The notes under the pieces were generated by a model that saw only the letters and a list, made by a program, of their open reading frames with translations, was not told the origin of the DNA and made no database searches. The position numbers and the translations under genes are program-made. A stretch of 64,000 bases of DNA, taken from assembly GCA_017646665.1 (NCBI GenBank), contig JAGCMB010000033.1, positions 1-64,000 on the forward strand, written 5' to 3'. Origin of the DNA: Bacteroidaceae bacterium (GTDB lineage: Bacteria > Bacteroidota > Bacteroidia > Bacteroidales > Bacteroidaceae). Below, in pieces: positions 29,401 through 38,100 of this stretch (position 1 is its first letter; every line of letters starts with the position of its first letter).

Positions 29401-30244
29401 AGTAGACATCTGTTACAGGCTGGTCGGTAGATGTATGGTGGAACCAGTTCTGGTTGTTGCTGTTCAGTTTACAGCCGTTGTCGCTCAAACTACCGTTATT
29501 GGTAACGAAGGCATACCAATCCACGTGGAAAGGATGGTTCAGTTCCTTGGCAATCTTGTGACACTCGGCAAGGAAAGGAATGAAGCGGTTGTACACCTGT
29601 AATCCCCAATAACCCTCGGGGTTGAAGCAGAGACCATCGATACCATAGTATTTGAGGAACTGGATGAGCTTACGAGAATACTTGTACTTGTCGCCGTATG
29701 AGTTGCTACCTGTTGCAGCCAAGTCATAGAGAGTCTTTCCCGGCTCACTGGTATTGTTCACCGCAGTACCCCAGTCAATGAAGTAGGTACAACCGGTCTT
29801 TACACCGTTCTTGTGCGCAACATCGTTGAACGCACCGGGCACACGCCAAAAACCGTTTGTCCAGTTCGAGTGGATGTCGACATACTGCCACATGTTGAAG
29901 TTGTCGCCATCGAAATTGTAACGTGGCAGAGCACCCCACTTCTTTGTCATCTCACCGGTGGGAGCCATCCAGCAGAAGTTCTTGTTGTTCTCGTCGTTGA
30001 GAGCATCGTTTGCCTGGTCGCCCGGACGGAAACGGTTTTTCAAGGGTACACGTGAAATCCAGAAATTCTCGTCGACGTAGCTTGCATCGCCGTTCCACGG
30101 TTTGCCAGGTTCCCATTTGCTAAGGGCAGTCACGATGTTGTCGGGTGTGCCATTATCCACGTACATAGCGTGTGTAGGCACACTCTGAGCCATTGCTCCT
30201 ATCGAAAAAAGCGCAACAGCTACGGATAGTAAATGTCTTTTCAT
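26438..30244 (-). CDS. Secreted multidomain endo-beta-N-acetylglucosaminidase (GH85)
   Basis: Protein of 1268 aa with a cleavable signal peptide (about 1-20, ending AMAQ). Residues about 45-420 form a GH85 barrel: the catalytic pair is in YYGIDGLCFNPEGYWG, with Asn208 orienting the acetamido group and Glu210 as acid/base. GH85 enzymes cut the chitobiose core of N-glycans. Beta-sandwich modules follow (about 450-800), then a LamG/concanavalin-like domain (about 850-1090), an Ig/PKD-like segment and a short C-terminal sorting tail ending RSFKIKK, used by Bacteroidetes for export to the surface. It stands alone, with no SusC/D partner. A TATATTCG -7 box lies at 30287-30294 (minus). Confidence 0.9.
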   Translation of the reverse strand: MKRHLLSVAVALFSIGAMAQSVPTHAMYVDNGTPDNIVTALSKWEPGKPWNGDASYVDENFWISRVPLKNRFRPGDQANDALNDENNKNFCWMAPTGEMTKKWGALPRYNFDGDNFNMWQYVDIHSNWTNGFWRVPGAFNDVAHKNGVKTGCTYFIDWGTAVNNTSEPGKTLYDLAATGSNSYGDKYKYSRKLIQFLKYYGIDGLCFNPEGYWGLQVYNRFIPFLAECHKIAKELNHPFHVDWYAFVTNNGSLSDNGCKLNSNNQNWFHHTSTDQPVTDVYFLNYNWTEGGLAESAQTAKNLGRSTFDVYAGFDMQGRGYGKNGNAGWTALMRQPVSVVVWGAHDRNALYISSTEGGQSDYAVQNEYQKKQEMLFSGGNRNVLNMPGLTDANVTSSYSALKDWHGYATAVIERSTLDELPFVTRFNLGNGRFFNKEGVTTWNHKWYNYGMQDLLPTWRWWVDNGDGKTVPADAVNLDFCYDDAWFAGSCLKIHGATQRSDVRLFATKWNVEAADDEFRLVFKPKSAATNLELMVAKENGENNFVYIPVAGDIKAGEWNEVVIKASEVGLAAGDVIGCVGLSVKDTNAAYEVLLGEFAFVPASFNEQPQTPTITHAEVMKRYYNRADIKLVWSMPTPATRPAEYDGCPVYNEEVGAWYYEIYVKQEGQETLLTTTTSWAAYVVDATLIPKVDKLQIGVRAVGKDGRAMSDIVWSQEIQEPLTMIETLTVDKAIIKPGEEFTIGFEDPNHATATFAIYDALTDQRVAQSESGVLTFTTSLPSVGSYDVKVKTGGTVLTNRSLILVTPEETGRLPQINDIASDVTEVSGPDQEVNFTADIATGTEYDGAPCSVSRSLHMYEPYQFTVDAAVMNEYNNTSFALWFKVEKFEHASLGTLLMTKVNRNYNNTWTENVWGEMWTAIRPAGYAKNNNIGRDNAENELSLCADAPPAGTGNYEHNNDVDILSNGYSLMPGVWYHVCAVKSGRNLTLYLNGKEIANGTSRGAGPKNWRGAKFYVGGSMTNLASLTGWVDEVQIWSKALTADEVKRAMRGYATAPTNLEGYFTFEETMTDGEGNIYFPNKGQNAAAVPGGYMTTGKEENGFTTDYKQNQLITAPGVPMLTGSYPVNYESTKWMIEGARVNASTDTTASATYNSGDGKFPITVVATNSWGSATKTITDYMVVTSIEDVNAEAGYMVYPKPFEGTANVLFAEDGLFEVAVFAADGKLVANDAFEVRAGELREISLASAEPGVYVVVIMKEGVAVRSFKIKK

Positions 30245-30469
30245 ATTAAGGTATATTTAAATGAGTTCAAATTCTAAAGAACAATGCGAATATACGATAT
30301 TTTTGTTATAAAAATACTTTTTTCACAAATTATGTTACAAAAAGGCTGTACAATGCAAAGCAAAAGAAACACGTCTTTTGTAATATAATGGTTAAAAAAT
30401 ACAAAAAGATATGCCATAAATGTACTATTTACCTAACTTAGCAGTTAAATAAAAAAACACCGCAAAAGA

Positions 30470-31135
30470 ATGTATGAATCACTTTTACGCCTACCTTATT
30501 TTCAAGGTATGAGCAAGGACGATATAACAGCAATCCTAGGCAAGGTAACTTTCGATTTCAAACGATATGGCGACGGCGATGTCATTTTCCGTAAAGGAGA
30601 AAAATGCGACAAATTCATAATCCTTATACAAGGAAGGCTCTCAAGTTTTGCCAATGCACCGGACAGGACATATTCCATAACCGAAGAACTTTTTGCCCCA
30701 ACACCAATAGAGGCCCATTCCACATTCGGTTACGACACCAAGTACCAAAGAGATTACATAGCAAAAGACAACTGCACAATACTGTTGATAGACAAGCAAC
30801 ATCTTTTTGGCGAATTGTCCAAGCATAGCATTTTCACAATAAATCTACTGAACATCATCTGCCGCAGGACGCAACTGATTGAGCAGAATATATGGAATTA
30901 CAACAGTACCAACCTGGCCGGACGAATTACCCAATTCATTGCTGCGCGCTGCGAAACACAAAAGGGCGAAAAGCATATATCCATTAAAATGGAACGCCTG
31001 GCCACACTCCTGTGCGAAACAAGACTAAACATTTCAAAAGCCCTCAACGAGATGCAGGACGCAGGCCACCTCACGCTTCACCGTGGCGGCATAACACTGC
31101 ACGCTATAGAGAAAACGCTCAAGGAATTTGAGTAG
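30470..31135 (+). CDS. Crp/Fnr-family transcriptional regulator
   Basis: Protein of 221 aa. Residues about 20-130 form the cyclic-nucleotide-binding-like barrel (YGDGDVIFRKGEKCDKFIILIQG), followed by a dimer helix and a Crp-type winged helix (ERLATLLCETRLNISKALNEMQDAG, about 170-200). The Arg/Glu pair that binds cAMP phosphate in Crp is not evident, as is usual for Bacteroidetes members, whose ligand is often unknown. It is a single gene; the divergent GH85 gene shares its 225-base upstream region, so it could regulate GH85, but this is inference. Confidence 0.88.
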   Translation: MYESLLRLPYFQGMSKDDITAILGKVTFDFKRYGDGDVIFRKGEKCDKFIILIQGRLSSFANAPDRTYSITEELFAPTPIEAHSTFGYDTKYQRDYIAKDNCTILLIDKQHLFGELSKHSIFTINLLNIICRRTQLIEQNIWNYNSTNLAGRITQFIAARCETQKGEKHISIKMERLATLLCETRLNISKALNEMQDAGHLTLHRGGITLHAIEKTLKEFE

Positions 31136-31211
31136 AAGCGGGCTAACACTTGCATAAGGCGATAAAATCAGCTGCCATTTGACAAGGCAGATAAAAAAAT
31201 GCAAAAAAATC

Positions 31212-31243
31212 TTTGGTTCAAAAAAATAAACGCACTATCTTTG
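31212..31243 (+). promoter_or_regulatory. Promoter of tRNA-Arg
   Basis: TTTG (31212-31215), a 20-base spacer and TATCTTTG (31236-31243): a perfect match to the Bacteroidetes consensus, 39 bases before the tRNA. Confidence 0.85.
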
Positions 31244-31282
31244 CAAACGCAAATGAGCAAACGCTCTATTTGTACATAGGTA

Positions 31283-31353
<71 letters not shown>

Positions 31354-31356
<3 letters not shown>

Positions 31357-31399
31357 CAAAAAGAGGAAAAATCGAATCGATTTTTCCTCTTTTTGTGAT
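31354..31399 (+). terminator. Terminator of tRNA-Arg
   Basis: A 22-bp perfect inverted repeat (about 31354-31375 with 31377-31398) made of GGAAAAATCGA and its complement, whose left arm begins inside the tRNA 3' end; a TTTTT segment lies in the right arm. Confidence 0.75.
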
Positions 31400-31574
31400 T
31401 ATATAGTTTGCTCGCTCTCTAGCATATACCTATATAAAAAAACAATAACCCTGAAGTATGCTTTTCAGCAGGGACAGCAGGGTCTTACGGCACAAAGATA
31501 AGAACAAGTTTGAAATAAACAAAGAGATATTACTACTTTTATTTATTCCATACTCAAATTAACCTTTTTAGCAT

Positions 31575-31582
31575 TATCTTTG
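31575..31582 (+). promoter_or_regulatory. -7 box upstream of the Abi gene (decides its start)
   Basis: TATCTTTG is a full -7 match. Transcription should begin near 31589, which makes the ATG at 31580 unusable and supports the ATG at 31613. No convincing -33 TTTG is at the right distance. Confidence 0.55.
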
Positions 31583-31612
31583 TCATCGTTAAGAACATCA
31601 GGAACAGCAATA

Positions 31613-32272
31613 ATGAAATACGAAGAATTAGTATCTATATTATCACAAGCACGAATAGGCAAATATTTTCGTGTTGCAAAAGGTAATAAACAAAGGACTT
31701 TACAACTATATCATCATAACCTTAAGTTAAGCCAACGTTTATTCGGTGTTATTGGAATGTTTGAAATAGCACTGCGAAATGCAATACACAATCACTATTC
31801 ACAACAATTCAATGACAAAGATTGGATAGTAAACTCAACTGCACCCGGAAAGCTGCTCGCGTATGATGCTAAAGAAATTGCAGAAGCACAGAATGAATAC
31901 ATCAAAAAAGGCATATACAGTGCAGACAAGATGGTTGCCACCTTTAATTTTGGATTTTGGACTTACCTCTTCACAAAAAACAATTATAGGATAGGCGGTA
32001 AAACGCTATTGCAGATATTCCCAAATAAGAAAAAAGGATTAACGCAGAAAGAGGTATATAATGACCTATGTGCCATACGAGAACTGCGTAACCGTATAGC
32101 ACATCACGAGCCAATCTGTTTTGACAAATCGAAGAATTTAAGTACTCAATATATTGTTAAGCACTATGATTTAATCAAAACATATTTCAACTATATGGGA
32201 TATGATGCAGACAAACTGCTGAAAATAGTAGAAAAGCCTGATAGTGTAATTAAAGAGATAAATACGCTGTGA
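31613..32272 (+). CDS. Abi-family protein (Abi_2/HEPN-like)
   Basis: About 219 aa. It begins MKYEELVSILSQARIGKYF and contains LYHHNLKLSQRLFGVIGMFEIALRNAIH near residue 50 and RELRNRIAHHEPI near 165. The R-N-R-I-A-H-H element matches the R-x4-6-H active site of HEPN ribonucleases, a fold to which Abi-like abortive-infection proteins have been linked. A phage-defence RNase role is plausible but unproven; no antitoxin gene is visible beside it. The gene is AT-rich compared with the flanking chromosome and lies between the two tRNA 3'-end repeats. Confidence 0.8.
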   Translation: MKYEELVSILSQARIGKYFRVAKGNKQRTLQLYHHNLKLSQRLFGVIGMFEIALRNAIHNHYSQQFNDKDWIVNSTAPGKLLAYDAKEIAEAQNEYIKKGIYSADKMVATFNFGFWTYLFTKNNYRIGGKTLLQIFPNKKKGLTQKEVYNDLCAIRELRNRIAHHEPICFDKSKNLSTQYIVKHYDLIKTYFNYMGYDADKLLKIVEKPDSVIKEINTL

Positions 32273-32318
32273 TTTTCTCTGTAATTGAACTTTATAAAAA
32301 CGATAATAAGCTTGGATT

Positions 32319-33422
32319 ATGAAAGAAAAGAATGGACGTTTACTTTCACTTGATGTTCTGCGTGGCTTTGATATGTCCTTTATAATGGGCGGTGAGGTTG
32401 TGCTCATTTGCCTTGCATCACTTTTCCCAAATCTTAAATTTCTTGGTGAGCAGATGGGGCACTCGCAGTGGGATGGTTTTACTTTCTATGACCTGATTTT
32501 CCCTTTGTTCCTTTTTCTTGCGGGTATTTCGTTTCCTTTTTCAATGTCTAAGCAGTTGTCACTTGGTAAGTCCAAGAGTGCTATTTCTTTGAAAGTGTTG
32601 AAACGTGGTCTGGTACTTGTATTGCTGGGTGTGGTGTATAATGGATTGTTGCAGTTCGATTTTGAAACGCTACGCTATGCGAGTGTACTTGGGCGAATTG
32701 GCCTTGCTTGGATGTTTGCATCATTGCTATATATATGGTTGAAGCGTAAGTGGCTGATGTTGCTTTCTGCTATAATTCTGCTTGGGTATTGGGCTTTACT
32801 TGCATTGGTGTTGGCACCTGATGCACCGGAAGGGGCTTCATCTTTCTCTATGGAGGGCAGTTTTATTGGTTATATTGACCGTTGCCTGTTGCCCGGTACT
32901 TTGCATAATGGAATACACGACCCTGAAGGTTTACTCTCTACCTTGCCAGCGATTGTAACAGCATTATTGGGCATTTTTACAGGTGAATTTGTGCGTTCAA
33001 AGAGTGTATCAAGTGAATACAAAAAGGTTGCGGTGATGTTTGGCGTATCAGTTGTATTGCTTGCAATCGGTTATATTTGGAATATCGTACTTCCAATAAA
33101 CAAGAATCTCTGGAACAGTTCTTTTGTATGCTGTACCGCAGGTTGGTCTTTGTTGCTTTTCGCACTTTTTTATCTTGTGGTGGATGTTGTTGGATGTCGC
33201 AAGTGGGCTTTCGCTTTTCGTGTGATAGGAATGAACTCTATAACAATATATCTTGCACAGCAGTTTATTGACTTTTCAAAACCTGTCAATACCTTGTTCG
33301 GTGGAATACTAAAATTCCTGCCTGAGGATTATTATACGCTTGGCTGGTGGTGTTGCTATATGCTTGTTTGTTGGTGCCTTCTTTATTTTCTTTATAGAAA
33401 TAAAGTCTTCCTAAAAGTCTGA
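32319..33422 (+). CDS. DUF5009/heparan-alpha-glucosaminide acetyltransferase-like membrane protein (copy A)
   Basis: Protein of 367 aa with about ten hydrophobic spans. The opening GRLLSLDVLRGFDM and FYDLIFPLFLFLAGISFPFS are signatures of the family related to lysosomal HGSNAT, which moves acetyl groups across a membrane to glucosamine. Bacterial members often sit near polysaccharide-degradation genes; the substrate is unknown. The gene is conspicuously T-rich at third codon positions, unlike neighbouring chromosomal genes, and lies inside the 2.4-kb segment bracketed by tRNA repeats. A paralogue in opposite orientation lies at 33880-35001. Confidence 0.85.
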   Translation: MKEKNGRLLSLDVLRGFDMSFIMGGEVVLICLASLFPNLKFLGEQMGHSQWDGFTFYDLIFPLFLFLAGISFPFSMSKQLSLGKSKSAISLKVLKRGLVLVLLGVVYNGLLQFDFETLRYASVLGRIGLAWMFASLLYIWLKRKWLMLLSAIILLGYWALLALVLAPDAPEGASSFSMEGSFIGYIDRCLLPGTLHNGIHDPEGLLSTLPAIVTALLGIFTGEFVRSKSVSSEYKKVAVMFGVSVVLLAIGYIWNIVLPINKNLWNSSFVCCTAGWSLLLFALFYLVVDVVGCRKWAFAFRVIGMNSITIYLAQQFIDFSKPVNTLFGGILKFLPEDYYTLGWWCCYMLVCWCLLYFLYRNKVFLKV

Positions 33423-33451
33423 TGTAAGAACAATTAAATCTGTTTGTTGAT

Positions 33452-33483
33452 TTTGTATGAACAGATATATTTTCTTACCTTTG
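33452..33483 (+). promoter_or_regulatory. Orphan promoter without a downstream gene
   Basis: TTTG (33452-33455), exactly 20 bases, TACCTTTG (33476-33483) is a perfect consensus promoter on the plus strand. Only a 17-codon frame (ATG at 33499) follows before the terminator at 33748-33789, so the transcript of about 300 nt would be essentially noncoding. The 457 bases between the two DUF5009 genes (33423-33879) hold nothing else recognisable besides the tRNA-end copy. Confidence 0.6.
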
Positions 33484-33734
33484 TCTAACAAACAAACGAT
33501 GCGTACTTTAATATGCGTACTTTGTATTAAAAGCATTGCAATAAGAAACTAAAAATAACGAGATAAAATAAGGACAACAGAGGTAGCAAAACAAGCGAAG
33601 AAAAAAGAGAAATCCCACTCAAAATCTGTTTTTTAGCATATCAGAAGGCCGAAATGCCGAAAGCAAGCAACAATACAGAAGTGATAAGGTTTATTTACAA
33701 AACCGCGTAAATCCCAACGGAATCACTTTTGATT

Positions 33735-33749
33735 GCTTCGGAATCACAA
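33735..33749 (+). repeat. attR-like copy of the tRNA-Arg 3' end
   Basis: An exact 15-base copy of the tRNA-Arg 3' end (GCTTCGGAATCACAA). A shorter second copy of the acceptor end, CGGAATCAC, lies just before it at 33718-33726. No D or anticodon arm precedes them, so this is not a tRNA gene. It is followed by a hairpin of the same build as the tRNA-Arg terminator. Confidence 0.55.
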
Positions 33750-33789
33750 CGACGGGAAAAATCAAAAGATTTTTCCCGTCGTTCTTTTT
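33748..33789 (+). terminator. Strong terminator after the tRNA 3'-end copy
   Basis: A perfect 16-bp stem (33748-33763 with 33768-33783), AAAA loop, then CTTTTT. It shares the GGGAAAAATC/GATTTTTCCC design with the tRNA-Arg terminator. Confidence 0.8.
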
Positions 33790-33879
33790 GGCTAAAGGCG
33801 CTATAACACGCTGTCAATTTGAAGCTGATAACGATTTTCAGAATAGCATAACACCGGCTTTCGCTTTTTAGCAAATCCT

Positions 33880-35001
33880 TTATACCTTCAAGAACAGTTT
33901 TGCCTTATACATCATCTTTAATATAAAGAACAGAATAACACTGTTACAAAAAGTCAAGAGCACCGGATACCAATTATCAAGATATTGTGCCATACCGTGA
34001 AACAAAGAATCTGCAATACTACGAAAATCCACTATTTCGCCTAACAGATATGCGGAAATTGCATTACAGCCGAAGAGCAGCAGCCAACCCCACCCTTCGG
34101 TGTGTTGTCTGACATCAATCCACCAATAGAACAATGCCAACAACAGATAACACCATCCGGCACTATAAAGCGTAAAACTGGCACTCCAGATACGTTTCAC
34201 AATTGGTTGCCATACACCGGCAAGCATACCGGCAACAAGCAACGCCACTCCGAAGAACAACAGATTACGTGCTGTTGCCACACGGTTGTTGTTTCCATTC
34301 TTTGTAATATATCCGGCAAGACTACCCAAAGCGACCGTGCAACAGAATGTAATACTACTCCATATCCAAGTATAATCATACCAACCGGCAAACTGCACAT
34401 TTCCATCGGCAGCGACAACACTTCCATCACGGAAACGCCCAAGTACTGTCTTATCCAACACGGCAGCAAAGTTACCCTGCGCACTCCAATCGCCACTCCA
34501 ATGCATTGGAATAGAATATACAATCAACAACATCATTATACATAACAGCTGTTGTTTGGGTTTCATATACAGCACCATTGGCACCGTCAACAAATAACCT
34601 ACGGCTATTGCTTGTAGCGTATTGCTGTAAATATACACCCTATCAGGATTCAGTGCTAGGATATTACCCTGCACCACCATACCAAGCATAAAGAGCAGAA
34701 CGAAGCGTATAAGCACACGTGTCCACACTTTGATATTGCCGTTCTGCGTCCTGTATTTCGGCAACGAGTAAGGCATTGTAACTCCCGACATAAAAAGGAA
34801 CAGTGGCATCACCAAATCCCACAATCTCATTCCCTCCCACTCTGCGTGGTCGAACTGATAGAGAAGCGTATCATTGAGTGCCTCACAGTTCAACTCTACA
34901 AGCACTGGACGCAAGACCGGTTGCAGAGCAACAAGCAGAAAGAGGTCTAATCCACGCAACACATCGAGCGACAGCAATCGTTTATTATCATTCATTGTCA
35001 A
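33880..35001 (-). CDS. DUF5009/heparan-alpha-glucosaminide acetyltransferase-like membrane protein (copy B)
   Basis: Protein of 373 aa, about ten transmembrane spans. It opens RLLSLDVLRGLDLFLLVAL and has LWDLVMPLFLFMSGVTMPYS, aligning with copy A at 32319-33422. Near the C-terminus both end KMMYKAKLFLKV / YRNKVFLKV. It is oriented against copy A with the tRNA-end copy between them. It may acetylate sugars released by the neighbouring exported glycosidases; this is inference from family context. Confidence 0.85.
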   Translation of the reverse strand: MTMNDNKRLLSLDVLRGLDLFLLVALQPVLRPVLVELNCEALNDTLLYQFDHAEWEGMRLWDLVMPLFLFMSGVTMPYSLPKYRTQNGNIKVWTRVLIRFVLLFMLGMVVQGNILALNPDRVYIYSNTLQAIAVGYLLTVPMVLYMKPKQQLLCIMMLLIVYSIPMHWSGDWSAQGNFAAVLDKTVLGRFRDGSVVAADGNVQFAGWYDYTWIWSSITFCCTVALGSLAGYITKNGNNNRVATARNLLFFGVALLVAGMLAGVWQPIVKRIWSASFTLYSAGWCYLLLALFYWWIDVRQHTEGWGWLLLFGCNAISAYLLGEIVDFRSIADSLFHGMAQYLDNWYPVLLTFCNSVILFFILKMMYKAKLFLKV

Positions 35002-35020
35002 TTATGTTTTTATATGCAAT

Positions 35021-35043
35021 CAGCACGCGCCCGGCGCGTGCTG
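35021..35043 (-). promoter_or_regulatory. GC-rich hairpin in the leader of DUF5009 copy B
   Basis: A perfect 10-bp stem (CAGCACGCGC with GCGCGTGCTG, 3-base loop) lies 20 bases before the start codon of the minus-strand gene. It may act in the 5' untranslated region or terminate upstream read-through; no T-run follows. Confidence 0.45.
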
Positions 35044-35138
35044 ACTTATTGTTGGCATATCCTTTTGGACAGAAGAACAAGATTGTTGTCCGTGTTCCAC
35101 AATATGGAACTTATGTCCTTATGTCTAAAATTTATATT

Positions 35139-35167
35139 TGCAGGGGTGGAAACAGGCCACCCCTGCA
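35139..35167 (-). terminator. Terminator after the GH-D-like giant protein
   Basis: A perfect 11-bp stem (35139-35149 with 35157-35167) with a 7-base loop, 11 bases beyond the stop codon. No T-run follows on the minus strand. Confidence 0.6.
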
Positions 35168-35177
35168 TTATGCAGTT

Positions 35178-38100
35178 TTACTTAACAAACACCTTTTTAC
35201 CGTCTATAACGTAAACGCCTGGAGCTGTAATCTGCTCAAGTTTGCGTCCGGTGAGGTCATATATAGCTTTAACGTTTCCGTTTTCACCTTTTATATCCTC
35301 AATACCTGTTACGTTTGTGACAGTAAGAAGAACGTCGATTATCTGACCACCGTTCTCTTTGAAATCGCCAAACTTGTTGTCTGCATCACCCTGTGGGTCA
35401 ATGTTACACCAGTCTTGTTTGAAACGAAGACGATAAACGCCGGCCTCAGCAGGAGCTGTAAACGAAGGAATTGATGGCTTATTGCGGTTATTACCACTGA
35501 TTGACTGACCAACACTGTTCCAGCCACTCTCGTCGCTTGAAGAGTTGTTGTTGTAGAAACTGTATGCTACAAGGTCACCGGCAGGAGCATAGTTGCTACC
35601 CTCTTCAATAGAAGCTGTGAAGCCGTCACCCTCCTTGTCAATAAACACAAAGAAGTGTACCCAAGAGCCTGCAGCATCAACAGAAGGTGTAACTGTTTCG
35701 CCCGGAGCAACAACAAAGTAAACAGGCTCCTCAACACTTGCAAGGTTCACGTAGTCGAGACCTTTGTCTGTTGCAGTAAGCTCGTAGCTTGATGCACCGT
35801 GGAACTCACTTGAAAGGCCGATACTGTTTATATTACGGTCGTTACGTGTCTTGTTACCGATGTTACGTGGCTCGTAAACATCGAACTCCTCAACAGTGAT
35901 TGCAACCTCAGCGCTAAACGCGTCGCCAATGGCCGCACCAACAACAACACCCTCGGGGATAACGATTGTGTACTCGCCCGGAGTTGTAATCTCGTTGTCA
36001 AGTGTCAAAGTCAAAACCTTGCCCTCAACTGCGCAAGTCGCTGTTGCTACAACAACATTCTCAGCATCTCTCAACTCAATTGTTGCAGCAGCGTTCTCAA
36101 CAGCAACAACCTCCTTGTTGAGTGTAAGCTCAATGGTCTTGAGTGAATAAACATCCTCGCTTGGAGAAACTGACTTCACAACAATAGCCTCGGGAGCAGT
36201 GATAGTGAATGCAAGCTCGCCAGAGAAAGGCTTATCGTCGCTTGCACGTGTGATAAGACCCTCGGGGATAACCAATGTATACTCGCCGGGAGTAGAAACT
36301 TTCTGTGACAATGTAACAGTCAGTTCAGCACCGTTTACAACATAGTTAGAAATGCCGCTTGCAACGCTGTTGCCCTGCTTGAACTTCATGAACTTGCTCA
36401 TCTCGTATGGGTTGAACTCACCCTCTGCCTCGCTATTGAAAGTAATCTTGATTGTTTCAATAGCCTCAGCCTTCTTTGGAGAGTAGTCAACTACCTCAAA
36501 AGGAACCTGTGAAGGATCGCTGTTCACACCGTCGAATGCAAACAAACTGCTACCCGGCAATGTAACTGTAAGCTGCTGGTCGATATCGATTGCAGTACCC
36601 TCAGTGAGACCCTGCAATGCATCCTGTACATTGAATGACTTGTTAAGGATGATAGCACCCTTGATGTTTGCAGGGATTTCCAATGCCTCACGCAATGTAA
36701 ATGTAAATGTCTGTGCATTGTTTGCACCGTTGCGGAGAGCAAGTGTAGCCTTCGCACCGTTCCATGAAGCCCAACCGTAAACCTGCTGCTGGCTACCAGT
36801 CCAAGGATTGCCACCTACCCAGTGAGCATCGGGCAATACATCGGCATTCTTCTTCTGCCATGCAACACACTCAGCGAGGTCGGCCCAAAGCTTGCCATCG
36901 CCAACAGTGTTCATCAACTCATAGTCGGCATAAAGCTCAACCATACCCGAGCCGCAAACAAATGCAGCGCGCAACTCGCGGAGAGCAGGCTCATACTGCA
37001 TATTCTTTGAAACGGCACCGAACTTTGTAAAAATGAAACCGTGAGTCATCAAAGTGTTGATAGGGCACATTGGTGAGTTTGTCACGTAGTTCTGATAAAC
37101 AAGACGGTCGCGGTAAGTAATCCACTTCTCGCGGTCGATAGAGTTGTTGCCGGCTTCGCCGTAGTCACCCTCCTGACGCCATGTAGCATCCGAAATCTGA
37201 TACCAGAATGGTGAAGCCCAAGTACCTACTGTTGTGTTGAAGAATATATCCTCGCGCATGTGCTCACGTACATACTGCTCAAGACGGATAATACCCTCGG
37301 CATTCTCGTTACCTGTATCACCTGCATCGGGGCCTACAGCTGAGAACTGGCCTGAAATACCATCATACTTGAAGAAGAGATAGCTGTCACTGCCTGGCTG
37401 ATAACCGGGGACACCATCCTGCTGGCATACAAGGTTATTTGCAGCGTCAAGATATGTCTGATAATAAGCAGGGTTAGAGAGCTGCATGCCACCCTTGCCG
37501 TTCCAGTAAGCACGGCGATAGTTACCGCTCTGACCATAACCGCCTACAGGGCCCAGCCAAGCACCGATACCGGCACCCATCTCCTTGGCCTTGACAGCAA
37601 TGTCACGCATCTCGTTAGGGAATCCTTTATGGAATGTCCATGTACCATAGTTATCCCAACCGTCATCAATTACAAAGGCAACAATACCCTCGCCATACTT
37701 GTCGTAGTAGTTCGTCTTCCACTGATTAATAACATTGAGCACCTGAGCCGCAGTGAAGTTTGTGTGCTCCTGACCGGGAGCCGCGTTGTTGCGGTCAATG
37801 TTCAGCTCGTACCAGCTGTTATAGTGTGGGAATGTTCTCCAGGGCACTGCACGCTCACGCTCGCTGTATGCAAGGAACGAACGACGCTTTTGTGTCTCGC
37901 GGATATTCTCCTTGCCCTCAGTACCATCCTGTGCAATAAGACCTACAACAGCAGCCACCTTCCAGGTTTCACCGGCCGCAAGTGTTGTGTTACGGCTCCA
38001 GCGACCCTGAATACCGACAACAGCTGTGTTAACAACAACACCGGCCTTGGCCTCGTAAATCTTCACGGTCATCTCACTTGTAGCATCGATGCTCTCAGTC

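Noticed and set aside
31580-31612. Upstream ATG for the Abi gene
   Set aside because: It overlaps the -7 box TATCTTTG (31575-31582), so it would lie upstream of the transcription start.
33695-33750. Possible second tRNA-Arg gene
   Set aside because: Only the acceptor 3' end is copied; there is no D arm or anticodon arm, so no cloverleaf can form.
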